Of a DNA stretch of 64,000 nucleotides, positions 10,601 to 17,052 are shown one piece after another. Position 1 is the stretch's first letter; every line of letters starts with the position of its first letter. Origin of the DNA: Fabrea salina (taxonomy: Eukaryota > Ciliophora > Heterotrichea > Heterotrichida > Fabreidae); contig JALIHJ010000030.1 of assembly GCA_022984795.1 (NCBI GenBank), positions 62,001 through 126,000 on the forward strand, given 5' to 3'. Under the pieces are notes generated by a model. It was given only the letters and a program-made list of their open reading frames with translations. It was not told the DNA's origin and ran no database searches. Position numbers and translations under genes: made by a program.

Positions 10601-11151
10601 CCGGAGTTAAGGTCTCTGCCTCTGACAGTAAACACCTCAGGTTGGTAAAAAGAATCTTGAGTGACTTCTGCTACTCTAGGAGTGTTGTATATGTATATCG
10701 GAACCCCTGTTAGCCAGTCTACTTTGTTGAAACTCACTGAAAGCAAATACACTCCTATAGGAGCACTTTTGTATATGCACTGAACAGTTTGCTCGTTAAT
10801 GTAAGTTGCAGGCATTTCGTAAGTCCCTATTCTGCACTTAGTTTCTTCTGAGTAGTAAAAGCCAGTTCCAACAGCTGTAAAGTTTGTAGGAATTGAGTCG
10901 TAAAGCTGGTAAGTAACTGATTCGTTTAAAAAGGCTTCTGGGTAGCAGTGGTAAAAGTCGTAGTTGCCTTCTATAAAGACATCAACTCGGCCTTTTCCTG
11001 AGCAAGGAATTTCACAGAAGCCTTTTAGTGTCTGCTGAACTCCAGCAACACTGCATGTAGCATCAGCACTTGCGTTTAGGTTGACCAGCCCTCCCGGGCC
11101 CTTGTTGGGAATTAAAGCGTGTGTGCTAACTAACAAAAACAACCAAATCAT
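1675..11151 (-). CDS. giant IPT/TIG and GCC2/GCC3 cysteine-rich multi-pass surface protein
   Basis: A single 3158-residue frame. Residues 1-13 form a hydrophobic signal peptide (MIWLFLLVSTHA). Residues about 20-1270 hold at least eight Ig-like IPT/TIG units, recognised by motifs such as GGDTLTVYGSGF, SRGGTLVEVGGSNF, GEGNTQVTIFGKNL and TSGNTEVTLYGSNF. Residues about 1280-1920 hold some 18 cysteine-rich units of the ephrin-receptor-like GCC2/GCC3 type (CPKGHYC, CPPGFYC, CPEGSFC, CPPGYYC and so on). A beta-rich region follows, then about nine membrane helices from near 2330 to 2865, with an acidic cytosolic loop between the fifth and sixth. The tail near 3050-3130 carries ERCILCKSRF and ICLVCLKKC, a possible zinc site. 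The architecture suggests a large ectodomain for adhesion or sensing anchored by a polytopic module; the role is inferred. The upstream gene's stop is one base before this ATG. Confidence 0.9.
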   Translation of the reverse strand: MIWLFLLVSTHALIPNKGPGGLVNLNASADATCSVAGVQQTLKGFCEIPCSGKGRVDVFIEGNYDFYHCYPEAFLNESVTYQLYDSIPTNFTAVGTGFYYSEETKCRIGTYEMPATYINEQTVQCIYKSAPIGVYLLSVSFNKVDWLTGVPIYIYNTPRVAEVTQDSFYQPEVFTVRGRDLNSGIQCLFSNGEKYVINLVSDKEGTCQGPQNLTSDFSVTLLDSEDFQVSRPFALKASPKIELLAVIPKVFVTEELEIVYQGSILETIECYVDSNKFQATWDNYSIKCLPSVSDGQHELSILTQNGQTISKASVLVNKVSLAYTASFVELQNHDLQVSLETSQVFQSVFCKWGNHPYLEMTQTSPSEFLCETSKIKDVGEFCVELSFNGLTFSNTCEFKLGKYRKARLSGISQSVFALEGTEFFIETEYIELGPTYKCRFSLDQEYEVEAFNSDSGLKCTLPSQPRPIQGKLTVLQGHYQLANYNIAYIEGIQIEEFSPSVVDRSGPTLVTLVGSNFQSLTYEKLAPKCRWKLNETTLETTATYISETQVNCQSPSLGEEDVVELQVQNLDLSFSPEVSLTPVGTPQVSSTSPGIFIDSISNPFYLHGSGFSESLVVELGQNRIKAEYISSSLAYVPYEVLQHNPSKKISIKASNDGQNFSEEILVKVYPAPFIGKLSFYGGPHIGGDTLTVYGSGFQEDIYCVFGDKKSPAKVNSYSELECQIPNHNPGKVSFSLEVNNWLFTKKSAEFEFLELLEYSLSPNSGSEAGGTKVTLKGSFSFVSSEIKCLFGNSAVEGQKTQEGIVCTSPEGEGEVQVRLEVDQLIYTAWDWSSVTFKYFPTPSLTSLSVSKGPSRGGTLVEVGGSNFSEYCCWYCNFGGTWVPAFYLSESARLCEAPSKVYQKYQVKLSSNMQEESNSFEFEYLNDIQVTSLEPGLGPGEGNTQVTIFGKNLENTVNCRFGSVVVEVDQKDQDKVKCTSPKVYDSGVVAVDLSENGQDFTGDLKFEYIKDMLVERVQPPFLFTSGNTEVTLYGSNFVESTACRVNSEIRPTQFVSQEEIKCSLPETILESKVSIELTSNLQNFESFPEVTNLQVYPDPIIDLVSPNQTITNTLVTATVKNLVDSSYIVCKVGGVETSWRAVSSDQITCVVPSLSNSSPELEVSLDSVHFQKSYKLSYDEQVIVYASQPYIGKVQGGTAVRLNTLHHQKGSELLCYFDVDYDAYSALKENTHIVTAEYVNSREILCRTPQVLFPMKARIRVTSDSQQYSSSSAEFVYIQSCREGIDCRDESLKLCPKGHYCTLQTWYQPQECPEGTYQNFEGQFFCKPCPPGFYCNTTGLHEPLNCPEQMVCQLHSTVYPTQECPSGFLCSEGTQYLSPLNNYGTHPTLCPEGSFCNSGTSRNCLDGFLCLEGSQTEFGVTGCPPGYYCSGTSINECPEGHYCPSYYNKEPRKCPPGTYNSFKTQSNCTVCPLGYICPDQAMTSPNVCPPGYICNTEGIQEAQTLCTAGYYCTEGVETNLTERPCTVISQEEASDPDFCKEYILLKETDSENYSQDLEEFNFTSQNLCCWNPTMVKDFILSISKKFESQAEQMKQDQVNGLGLYKLPQNPGRNLLRTAVYFEDTEDQALIDFWLEQLTRMKMPQICPKGVFCLEGTASPEVGTDGKSAYVCNTGTYCEQGSSTPQGTGLCPEGSYCPEGTSEPIATSPGYITTFPGNTQQKACSPGYFANGNNTSECIKCPSGYECNNIATIWPEVCREGQYRDYLSSNQCIECPRGTWSFDLGLVYVHECLPCPAGRICSSAGYYNSTLSETCLQGEVCEEAATVSLHEKCPSGFVCGEGVSPQTKYNRPCEAGFFCGKGTAERNQYLNPCPEFAYCPPGTFDYSEFFAGAENTTSEEIPPTMCPQGTGRDNTNGRETLLQCNAKEDYRRGNYLIKVDPIREDLIRNANYKGNASKVFKLDSREVALVTLDLRHLNLEDSFSYGVNWAISFTVKDEVAEEVEPADMPQAFLNETVFKSAVLEFSVFAWEALEFKVDILVYNGLFHSYVKLFENTTSVEVFTPQRANYGTKDTFLSAITPNVALPFNVPPLNSNLTMPNHLLAFSQSPHRANLLAHRKQTGVNWFMPNSNYWQGREEVVLPYLPYFSNCKGFDTYIPIWAVLELYTECTLVPQKETEPVPLLSFGFVPKADKCENVEVECIYDEVPSETLPLSRWFEMEAGSELFYLYADPVNSEDLISGTITSELVPVVLQTQGSTYNLPTHINLEIFYHQIDQSTKRIIEASVYFLEFKELSIPERDGQETVSYKLSINYRALNHRELMNRFIFGVDFYMGINFIVGVTSVVYCVILLIYHRVLTRIKPVPKFKFWTYLAMMTPAPLKGIFYAMTPIVLVLTLVSIFVMGNLFDIPISQEMKSGIFGELTPTYGTEYQGSLEGAKYARVGVGLLMVGSYLILLGSSILIPSEKKQEVEEDHMGNVWHIDKWKRANLVFLTVILIVLGILLLQFSFSEFYGENIWTMIAMLVVLGKVFEYFALVMLKDNLLVSPFAQSIGIIQGLVTFGAGDFVEFVLAYFVEYLMMIMSRLYLDFVVNWITENIENAGKNVKKVVSSVSEVKKLMKSFKRGKKPKEKPFEIEEEIEESSEHLVYEEYEGSASDSESVTLEKIEPTPPQESNTSLELPPEQEVEPLLEAYQNYANDLIVILYSPIFIGIIWNFYDTTQIAANYEIMKEDFDLYFLFSIMILPFQLVMDVFLHNCNEYYNGWAIHDFLDYMNYKFKNRNTSWSGFDYLHDNVIEEKNRTLYRMCFSSQFFFICTIYTSAIMICILGVQAVIINKEYNIFDDKALIPVVLLVLGLCVLFHFLSIKLGKKIGIWGIGSNQAQQVPVFEEEDSEEEEKENRIDQLNELFNEIYNPQPKYQPVPKIPNWNQVEILKAKDEMIKRDLNSDRLTSPEIRQKFLEVNLEWLQDNLESVFTPRTLEYQKGLILSKFSKMFGDLEEPSEPTELSQMHSEAPPLEVSGSAKSILKYWVARAKRNRDLQAQIDTVLTKNLKERCILCKSRFGLQCQMIENIEAMFFRFINITQEDSLRKNWNRQKWIAYVDQNAHFRTICLVCLKKCQEFNYHSAQNHKKPKVYFKPQLKETTKQLALSWLNSARKKLKP

Positions 11152-11152
11152 A

Positions 11153-11464
11153 TTATAAACTTTTAATTTTTGCTTCTATTCTAGTAGTTAGTTCTTCTAG
11201 AAACTCAACTGAGTTTTCTAGCTCGGTTAGCGAGCTGTCCAATCCCTGTATTTGGCTTAGCACATCCTCTGAAATTTGGTACTCGTCCAGAATGTTTTTA
11301 AGGTTTTCTTCAATAGTTTGGGTTTCTTGGTCTAATTCTGAGTACTTTTCTTGAGCTACTTCGTTCATGCGGCCTAGATGTTCCAGGTTCAAGTTGCTTT
11401 CTAAAGCTTGGAACCTAACTGACTTGAGGAACTCTCTAATATAACTCTTAGGAAGGGGCTCCAT
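11153..11464 (-). CDS. BLOC1S2: BLOC1S2-like coiled-coil subunit
   Basis: A 103-residue, almost wholly helical protein. From about residue 22 (LNLEHLGRMNEVAQEKY) to the C-terminal EELTTRIEAKIKSL it follows the pattern of BLOC-1 subunit 2: a first helix, a YSELDQ-type turn, a Q-IQGLDSSLTELENSVEFL helix and a basic end. BLOC1S2 is shared by the BLOC-1 and BORC complexes, which act in endosome/lysosome-related organelle traffic and positioning. The assignment is by remembered pattern; many short coiled coils look alike, so it is moderate. Its ATG directly abuts the TAA of the BRCA2 gene (TAAATG), and its own TAA is one base before the ATG of the giant IPT gene. Confidence 0.55.
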   Translation of the reverse strand: MEPLPKSYIREFLKSVRFQALESNLNLEHLGRMNEVAQEKYSELDQETQTIEENLKNILDEYQISEDVLSQIQGLDSSLTELENSVEFLEELTTRIEAKIKSL

Positions 11465-13393
11465 TTAATTATTTACAGTTTCCATCCACACTTCAGAGAA
11501 GCTCTGTAGGTCTTGTGCGTAAGGCTGCATGTGTGATGGGAACTTGTTTTTGAAGACTTGAGTATTGTAGCAGGTCTTGCAGACTATTACGTTTGGTTTG
11601 ACTTTCGCAATGCGAAGATTAGAAAACCCTATGATGCTAGGAAGGCGGCTAAGTGAGTGCTTGAAAAAGCTAGGCTCGTGGAGCTTAACTTTGTAAGTGT
11701 GGTATTCGTGCCCTGTTACTGCAAGTGACTTGAGTTCACCTGAAACAGTGTGTTTGGTTCTTTGCAGTGTGCCAATTAAGTCGCCTTCTTTTTGGACTCT
11801 AGTAGTCTGTTTGAAAAGTTTGTCTTTGGACACTAAGTCAGGTCTTTTTTTCTTGCCTGGTTTGAACTTGGACTTAAAACCAAAGTTCAGGTAAAGTCTG
11901 TTTTCTCTGTGAAAAGGAGTTAAGTAACTCAAATTCACTAGCTTTCCAGGAGCACACTCCTCGTGGAGTTCCTCAGCTCCAAATCTCACACAGACGTAAC
12001 AAGACCCTGTTCCTTTAGGACTGTACTCAATTAAAGCGTCTTTGATTTTGAGTTCGAAGTAGCACCTTAAGTTTTGAGGGTTCTCAGGCACTGTGCTTGT
12101 GTACACATCTCTGTTTTCTTTAGACTCAATGTAAACTAGGGGGTACCTTTTTGCGACAAACCCCGAGACTTTAGGCACTAGGCCTCCTTTGAGTTTGATG
12201 GAGTTTATGTTTACTAAAAAAGGTGCCTGGTTTTTGCAGCAGCCTAGTTTTGCATGCCAAGGAGCTCTTCTCATAGAGTTGTACTGGATTTGAAACTTAG
12301 AGTCCACTAAACGCCCACCAAACACCATTACCTTCAAACCTTGTTTGAGTTTTCCAGACTCTAGTAGGTTGAATACTTGGTCTTCTCTGAAAAACGAAGA
12401 GTAAAGCGAGTACCAACCGTCTGTGAGTTCTACATCTACTTTATCAGGTTCTTTAGTAACTGTGCCCACACACAGTACCATCTTTCTAGAAGCTAACTCA
12501 TCTCCTTCTAAGATCTTCTTGATAATGCTTCGTTTGGCTTCGTTGTGTTCTTTGTTGAATCGGTGACACAACTCGTCAAACAAATTTTTCAGGCAAAGCA
12601 TTCCTTTGCACCTGTAAATTCTGCGTTCATAAGAAGCGTACTTCCAAACCACTTGTCGGTAGTGGATTCTAACCCACTCCTTGGAAGTGTTGAAGCCGAC
12701 TTCTTTCATGCGGTCGTAGCACTCTTCCCAAGTAACACACTTAGTTTGGCTGCAAAAACACTCTTTGGTTCCGAAGCACTCGCACCTAAACACGAAGTTT
12801 AAAGCGTTGTCTGCAGTAACAGTGAGTCCTTTTGAGTTAAATATTTTCCTAACAGGTCTGTTGTTGTTGAGTTGTTGGAGACCACTAAGGACTGACTTTT
12901 CAAGAACCTTTTTAGGAACTCTTTGGTCAGATGTAGTTTTTCTCTTAAGTGACTGAGCAAACTGAGGCCGGGAACAACTGTTCCGGGAGAGTTCTGGACG
13001 AGCAAACTTGTAAGTCCCTAAAGAAGTCACAGGCTTAAAAGGCCTGAAGAAAGACTTGAGTTTTTCTCTAGGAAGTGTAGTGGCTTCAGAGGAAGGGTTT
13101 TTTTCTGGAGTTTGCTTGGGTCTAGGGGGCGAGTCTTCGGCAAAAAGAGCTTTGGCCTTTTTCATTGCTTCTTCGCTTATTTGGACTGGCTTCATAGCGC
13201 CTGTTGAGAACCCTACTGTTTCTTGGGGCGCTTCTGGGATTTCTAAGTCGTCGAACAAGTGCATTGTTTTAGCTAGTGCTTCAGCTGGAACGTTAACTTG
13301 TTTGCCTGAGCCTGCTGTGCTGAACCCCATAAAGCCTTCAAAGCCTTTTGGCCCAGTTTGGTTTATTTCTTCACTAACGCGCCTTGGTTCCAT
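11465..13393 (-). CDS. BRCA2: BRCA2 homologue with two BRC repeats
   Basis: A 642-residue protein, short for BRCA2. Two BRC repeats, which bind the RAD51 recombinase, lie at about residues 22-48 (GFSTAGSGKQVNV...LFDD) and 60-87 (GFSTGAMKPVQIS...LFAED). A basic linker leads to a cysteine cluster (RCECFGTKECFC) and the BRCA2 helical domain near 218-262 (WVRIHYRQVVWKYASYERRI). OB-fold DNA-binding domains start near 304 (MVLCVGTVTKEP) and run to near the end. The family loads RAD51 on single-stranded DNA during homologous recombination in mitosis and meiosis. The second BRC has FSTG where FxxA is usual. The next gene downstream begins immediately after the TAA, with no spacer. Confidence 0.9.
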   Translation of the reverse strand: MEPRRVSEEINQTGPKGFEGFMGFSTAGSGKQVNVPAEALAKTMHLFDDLEIPEAPQETVGFSTGAMKPVQISEEAMKKAKALFAEDSPPRPKQTPEKNPSSEATTLPREKLKSFFRPFKPVTSLGTYKFARPELSRNSCSRPQFAQSLKRKTTSDQRVPKKVLEKSVLSGLQQLNNNRPVRKIFNSKGLTVTADNALNFVFRCECFGTKECFCSQTKCVTWEECYDRMKEVGFNTSKEWVRIHYRQVVWKYASYERRIYRCKGMLCLKNLFDELCHRFNKEHNEAKRSIIKKILEGDELASRKMVLCVGTVTKEPDKVDVELTDGWYSLYSSFFREDQVFNLLESGKLKQGLKVMVFGGRLVDSKFQIQYNSMRRAPWHAKLGCCKNQAPFLVNINSIKLKGGLVPKVSGFVAKRYPLVYIESKENRDVYTSTVPENPQNLRCYFELKIKDALIEYSPKGTGSCYVCVRFGAEELHEECAPGKLVNLSYLTPFHRENRLYLNFGFKSKFKPGKKKRPDLVSKDKLFKQTTRVQKEGDLIGTLQRTKHTVSGELKSLAVTGHEYHTYKVKLHEPSFFKHSLSRLPSIIGFSNLRIAKVKPNVIVCKTCYNTQVFKNKFPSHMQPYAQDLQSFSEVWMETVNN

Positions 13394-13423
13394 AATATGT
13401 AAATACTTTGTATTAAGTTCTTA

Positions 13424-15769
13424 TTAAGTATGCATTCTAAAGATGCTAGACAAGTTTGGTTTGGAAACTGAAAAGTACTCAGTGTTAGTTTCTATATACT
13501 CAACTAGCGCAACTAAGGACTTAAAATTCCTTGGGACTCTAACTAAAGTTTGGCTGCCTAAGCTTTCTAGTTTAGTTTCTGGAAAGTTACTTTTGATTCC
13601 TTCGAGTAGTTCTTCGTTAGTGCTTTTTAAAAAGATTTCTAGTGGTAAAGCCATTACGGTCTTTACATACCACAACGAGCCAACAAGTTGAACTTGTCCG
13701 TAACTCATAACTACTAAGCAGTCAGCAAGGGCTTCGGCTTCTTCCATGTTATGTGTGGACACCACTACTACTTTGGACTTAAGGCTCTCTATAAGGTTCC
13801 ACAGAGCTCTTCTAGTCAAGGGGTCCACTCCAGCCGAGGGTTCGTCAAAAACAATTACTTGGGGGTTTCCAAGCATAGCTAGAGCTATTGCTAGTCTTTT
13901 CTTCATGCCTCCGCTGTAGTTCTGCACAACGTTGTTTTCTAAGTCTACTTCTTCAAGGGACTCGTTGCTAGTTGCTCCTTTTAGAACCGAGTATATGTAC
14001 TTGTGTTCAAGTCCAGTGAGTTCCTTCCAGAGCACGCACTCTTGGGGACAAAAGCCTATTTGACTAGCAGTTAAAGCAGCTCCGTTTAGGTAAACTGTTC
14101 CTTCACTTGGAGTTAATTCTTTTGAAAGTATCTTTAGTAAAGTGGACTTTCCAGCTCCGTTACTGCCTATGACTACGTTTATTCCTTTTTGGAGTGAAAA
14201 AGATATACTTTTCAGTGCTTTTTTGGGCTTCCTGCAGACTCCTCGGAAGTAAGTTTTAGATAAGTTCTTAACTTCCAGTCCAGAATCTCCACTCAAAAGG
14301 CTTTTCTGGGGCTTTGTAAGCCAAAAGTTCTTATTTAAGAAAAACAGTTTGTGTTTAGTGTTGGTTGTGTTCCCAGAAACAGTTTGCACCAGGTACCACA
14401 AAGCAGCTAGCTGAAATAATGCTATGCCTAACAAGCACTCTAAAGAAAACAAAACTGAAGGCACTTCATAGTGCTTTCCATAAAACCCCCCACTCAAGGA
14501 CTCAGTTATGTTTTCCCAGTAAAACCTTTCCCCAGCTGCCCAAATTTCGCCCTCACTGTCAAAATGCGAACTAGAAACCCTTGAAATGCTTTGGAAGATT
14601 CCTTCTAAGTGGTAAGGTGGGTACATATAAAACAAGCACCTAAGCAAAGCTACCCACTCAGGGGAACTTTCTAGGTAAATGAACACCTTTAAAAAGCTAT
14701 AACAAGTCAAAAACTGGAAAGTCACTCCTGCCAAAAAGAACCCTAAGTTGAGAGAGTACACTAGGTGAGTGCTTCTAGTTAAAGAAGCAACTAAGCAAGA
14801 TAACAGCACCATGTTCCCATTGAACATTGCTAAACTAGAACTCATTAGCAAGTAAGGCGAATTAGTGAACTCTTCAAATTGCATAATAAGTCCGCCTAAG
14901 CAAGTTAAGTTAGCCACTACTAAGGATAATGTCCAGCCTGTAAGAACCCAAGAAGTCCAGTATGCAAAAGGCTTGACTGAGTTAACTTCCAAAAACAAGT
15001 TGATTCCTGATTCTTTTTCTTGAGTGATTCCTAAAGCTATATAACTCATTAAAAGTACTCCTGGAATCATCAAGTAAACTGGACCTAGATTACTTACTAC
15101 GTTGTAGTTCGAGTACAACCTATTTGGCACCTTGGGAAACCCTTGCAAAGACAAGTCAATTGAGTAGTTGGCTTTATAAGATAAAATGGAGTTATCCACT
15201 GCGAGCTTTAAAGACACTACTTCAGTGTCTACTAAAAATTCGTCTCTTCTATAGAAAAGGGTGCTTATCTGGTTGCTCGGACTGTATATTATGGAGTAGA
15301 TCAAGGACGTTTTGTTGGTGTCTGGAATCTGGCATTGAATAGTGTCATCCATTGCTTCGATGTAATCAGTGCAAAAAAGTATTCCGAACTTGGAGGACCC
15401 CGACTTCTGAAATAACTGTGCAAACTGGGTTTGGTTAAGTTCTGGATGCACTACTATGTCCTTTCCTAACTCTAACTGTTGATATTCACTAAGGTGGCTG
15501 ATCACCTTTTGAGTCCAGTTTTTTTGTCCATGCGTAAAACCAATTTCAATTGTAGGGGACTCCTTGGACCTGGCTATTTTAGGGACTTGTATGATATTTG
15601 TGTTAAGAACATCTTCTGTTTTTGTGTAAGCTTCGCTTATTTTTTGCTGAGCTTTTAGCATTCCGCATAACACAAAAGGAACCACCAGTAACCAAACTGA
15701 CTTTGACCTAAGCAATACTTTGGTGTTCTTAAATAAAAGAACGCAAACTTGAGTGTACCAAGTTACCAT
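13424..15769 (-). CDS. half-size ABCA-type ABC transporter
   Basis: A 781-residue membrane protein with one transmembrane domain and one ATPase. The first helix is near residues 15-38, followed by a large extracytosolic loop and about five to six further helices between about 230 and 460. The nucleotide-binding domain has Walker A GSNGAGKST, signature YSGGMKKRLAIALAM, Walker B VIVFDEPSAGVDP and the switch His in STHNMEEAEALAD. The C-terminal segment ending FSVSKPNLSSIF resembles the ABCA regulatory region. ABCA proteins move lipids across membranes; canonical members are full-size, so this would have to dimerise. I chose the ATG at 15769: a longer in-frame version would overlap the upstream gene by 65 bases, and 15769 lies one base after its stop. 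Confidence 0.88.
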   Translation of the reverse strand: MVTWYTQVCVLLFKNTKVLLRSKSVWLLVVPFVLCGMLKAQQKISEAYTKTEDVLNTNIIQVPKIARSKESPTIEIGFTHGQKNWTQKVISHLSEYQQLELGKDIVVHPELNQTQFAQLFQKSGSSKFGILFCTDYIEAMDDTIQCQIPDTNKTSLIYSIIYSPSNQISTLFYRRDEFLVDTEVVSLKLAVDNSILSYKANYSIDLSLQGFPKVPNRLYSNYNVVSNLGPVYLMIPGVLLMSYIALGITQEKESGINLFLEVNSVKPFAYWTSWVLTGWTLSLVVANLTCLGGLIMQFEEFTNSPYLLMSSSLAMFNGNMVLLSCLVASLTRSTHLVYSLNLGFFLAGVTFQFLTCYSFLKVFIYLESSPEWVALLRCLFYMYPPYHLEGIFQSISRVSSSHFDSEGEIWAAGERFYWENITESLSGGFYGKHYEVPSVLFSLECLLGIALFQLAALWYLVQTVSGNTTNTKHKLFFLNKNFWLTKPQKSLLSGDSGLEVKNLSKTYFRGVCRKPKKALKSISFSLQKGINVVIGSNGAGKSTLLKILSKELTPSEGTVYLNGAALTASQIGFCPQECVLWKELTGLEHKYIYSVLKGATSNESLEEVDLENNVVQNYSGGMKKRLAIALAMLGNPQVIVFDEPSAGVDPLTRRALWNLIESLKSKVVVVSTHNMEEAEALADCLVVMSYGQVQLVGSLWYVKTVMALPLEIFLKSTNEELLEGIKSNFPETKLESLGSQTLVRVPRNFKSLVALVEYIETNTEYFSVSKPNLSSIFRMHT

Positions 15770-15770
15770 A

Positions 15771-17039
15771 TTAATACCCATATTTTTGGTTAAGTGAAGA
15801 GTCGTACTCAACTGTGTAGGGGAGTGGCTCTGCAAAGTGGTTTTCTTCTTCGTGCCTGGGTTTAGGTTTAGGGGTGACTTGGTAGAGTTTGCGTTTTTTA
15901 GTTCCTTGTCTTACTTCAGTGGTTTTCACAGGCTGAACTCCTGGGGCCTGTTCTTGTATAAGTTGTATTTGTTTGTTAAGCTCTGAAAGCCTTGAACCTA
16001 GTTTTTCAAGGGTTTCTTTTTTAAGAGAAGTCACAGTTTCTTGCATAAAAGCTTCCAGTGGGTCTTCTTCTATGGAAGTTTCACTTTGCGAAACCTTTTG
16101 GATCTGTTCCACTATGTTGTCTCGCTCGTTGGCTAAGTTATTAAGTTTGTCTTGGAGGTCTCTGTAGTAGAATTTTGGTTCTTGAGAAGTCTGTGTTTTG
16201 GTTCGGTCGAAGTATTCGTCTTCGTCACTAGGCACTTCGTTCTTTAGGTAGGTGTAGGTGTCTCCTCCTATAAAACTAGTTCTTAGTTTTTCTTCGTTGT
16301 TGTCTTTTTCGCCTTTGAGTTCCTCTATTTGGTCTTTGACTTCTTGGGTAGGTTCAAGGTTCTGGAGGGAGTTGAGTTTCTTGTTGGAGTTTTCTATAAG
16401 CTTGATTAAGGACTTTTGTTTAGAGGTAAGGTTTTTTCTGTTCTTGACCTTTTTCAAGTCTAGGTTTTCTTGGTAAAACACCAAGTCTTCTTTTGGAATG
16501 TGGGCTTCTTCTGCGTCTTCGCTAAAACCCCAAGTTACTTCCTGGAGTTTGTTCCGCACTCTAGTTTCTTGTTCGGTGTTGCGCTGGGCGTTTTCGTGGA
16601 CTCTGCGCACTCTGTCTTTGTACCTGAGGTGTCTGGCTTTAGACTCTTTTATTTTGCCTTCTGAGTCAAACAGTTTGGGTTTGTTGGTTCTGGTCATGTT
16701 TAGGGGACCTTGTAGGGCAAGCAAGTGGTTGCTGTCTGGGAATTCTATTATGTCATCAGTGTACACTCTTGAGTACTTTTCTGTCAAGGGTTGGTTGTTA
16801 AGGTTTACAGAGCCTTTAGGCAGTATATAAAGAGCTCCAGTGTCTGAGTGCTGGAGCACAGCGTGGAACTCCTTTACACCGGAGTGGCTAAGTTGAATAT
16901 CAGCTTTTGATGAACTCCCTATTGAGTAGAATTCCTGGGAGTCTAGGGTTTTCTGGGTTGATTGGGAGTCTTTGTGGGTGATTAAGAGTTGGTAGTTGCA
17001 GAGAGGCTGGGATGACCAAGAAGGAACAGAGTACTCCAT
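15771..17039 (-). CDS. SLC4A1AP: kanadaptin (FHA-domain protein)
   Basis: A 422-residue protein. An FHA domain occupies roughly residues 12-115 (FYSIGSSSKADIQLSHSGVK, then FHAVLQHSDTGALYILPKGS). The middle is coiled coil. The C-terminal half has the kanadaptin hallmarks DEDEYFDRT, DPLEAFMQE and a Leu-rich helix before a basic KKRKL segment. Kanadaptin is a conserved nuclear protein linked to RNA processing or spliceosome fractions in other eukaryotes; its exact role is unsettled. The start at 17039 (MEYSVPSWSSQ) is preferred over a longer frame that would run through the start of the divergent C2CD3 gene, whose ATG lies 13 bases away. Confidence 0.88.
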   Translation of the reverse strand: MEYSVPSWSSQPLCNYQLLITHKDSQSTQKTLDSQEFYSIGSSSKADIQLSHSGVKEFHAVLQHSDTGALYILPKGSVNLNNQPLTEKYSRVYTDDIIEFPDSNHLLALQGPLNMTRTNKPKLFDSEGKIKESKARHLRYKDRVRRVHENAQRNTEQETRVRNKLQEVTWGFSEDAEEAHIPKEDLVFYQENLDLKKVKNRKNLTSKQKSLIKLIENSNKKLNSLQNLEPTQEVKDQIEELKGEKDNNEEKLRTSFIGGDTYTYLKNEVPSDEDEYFDRTKTQTSQEPKFYYRDLQDKLNNLANERDNIVEQIQKVSQSETSIEEDPLEAFMQETVTSLKKETLEKLGSRLSELNKQIQLIQEQAPGVQPVKTTEVRQGTKKRKLYQVTPKPKPRHEEENHFAEPLPYTVEYDSSLNQKYGY

Positions 17040-17052
17040 TATATTGCATAAT

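Noticed and set aside
11447-11470. A GTAA...GAG string across the BRCA2/BLOC1S2-like junction that might be an intron
   Set aside because: It would be 18 bases and end in GAG, unlike the 15-base GTAA-N8-TAG form; the zero-base junction is kept as two genes.
15770-15835. Longer start of the ABCA transporter
   Set aside because: It overlaps the end of kanadaptin and adds polar residues before the expected first helix; ATG 15769 is simpler.
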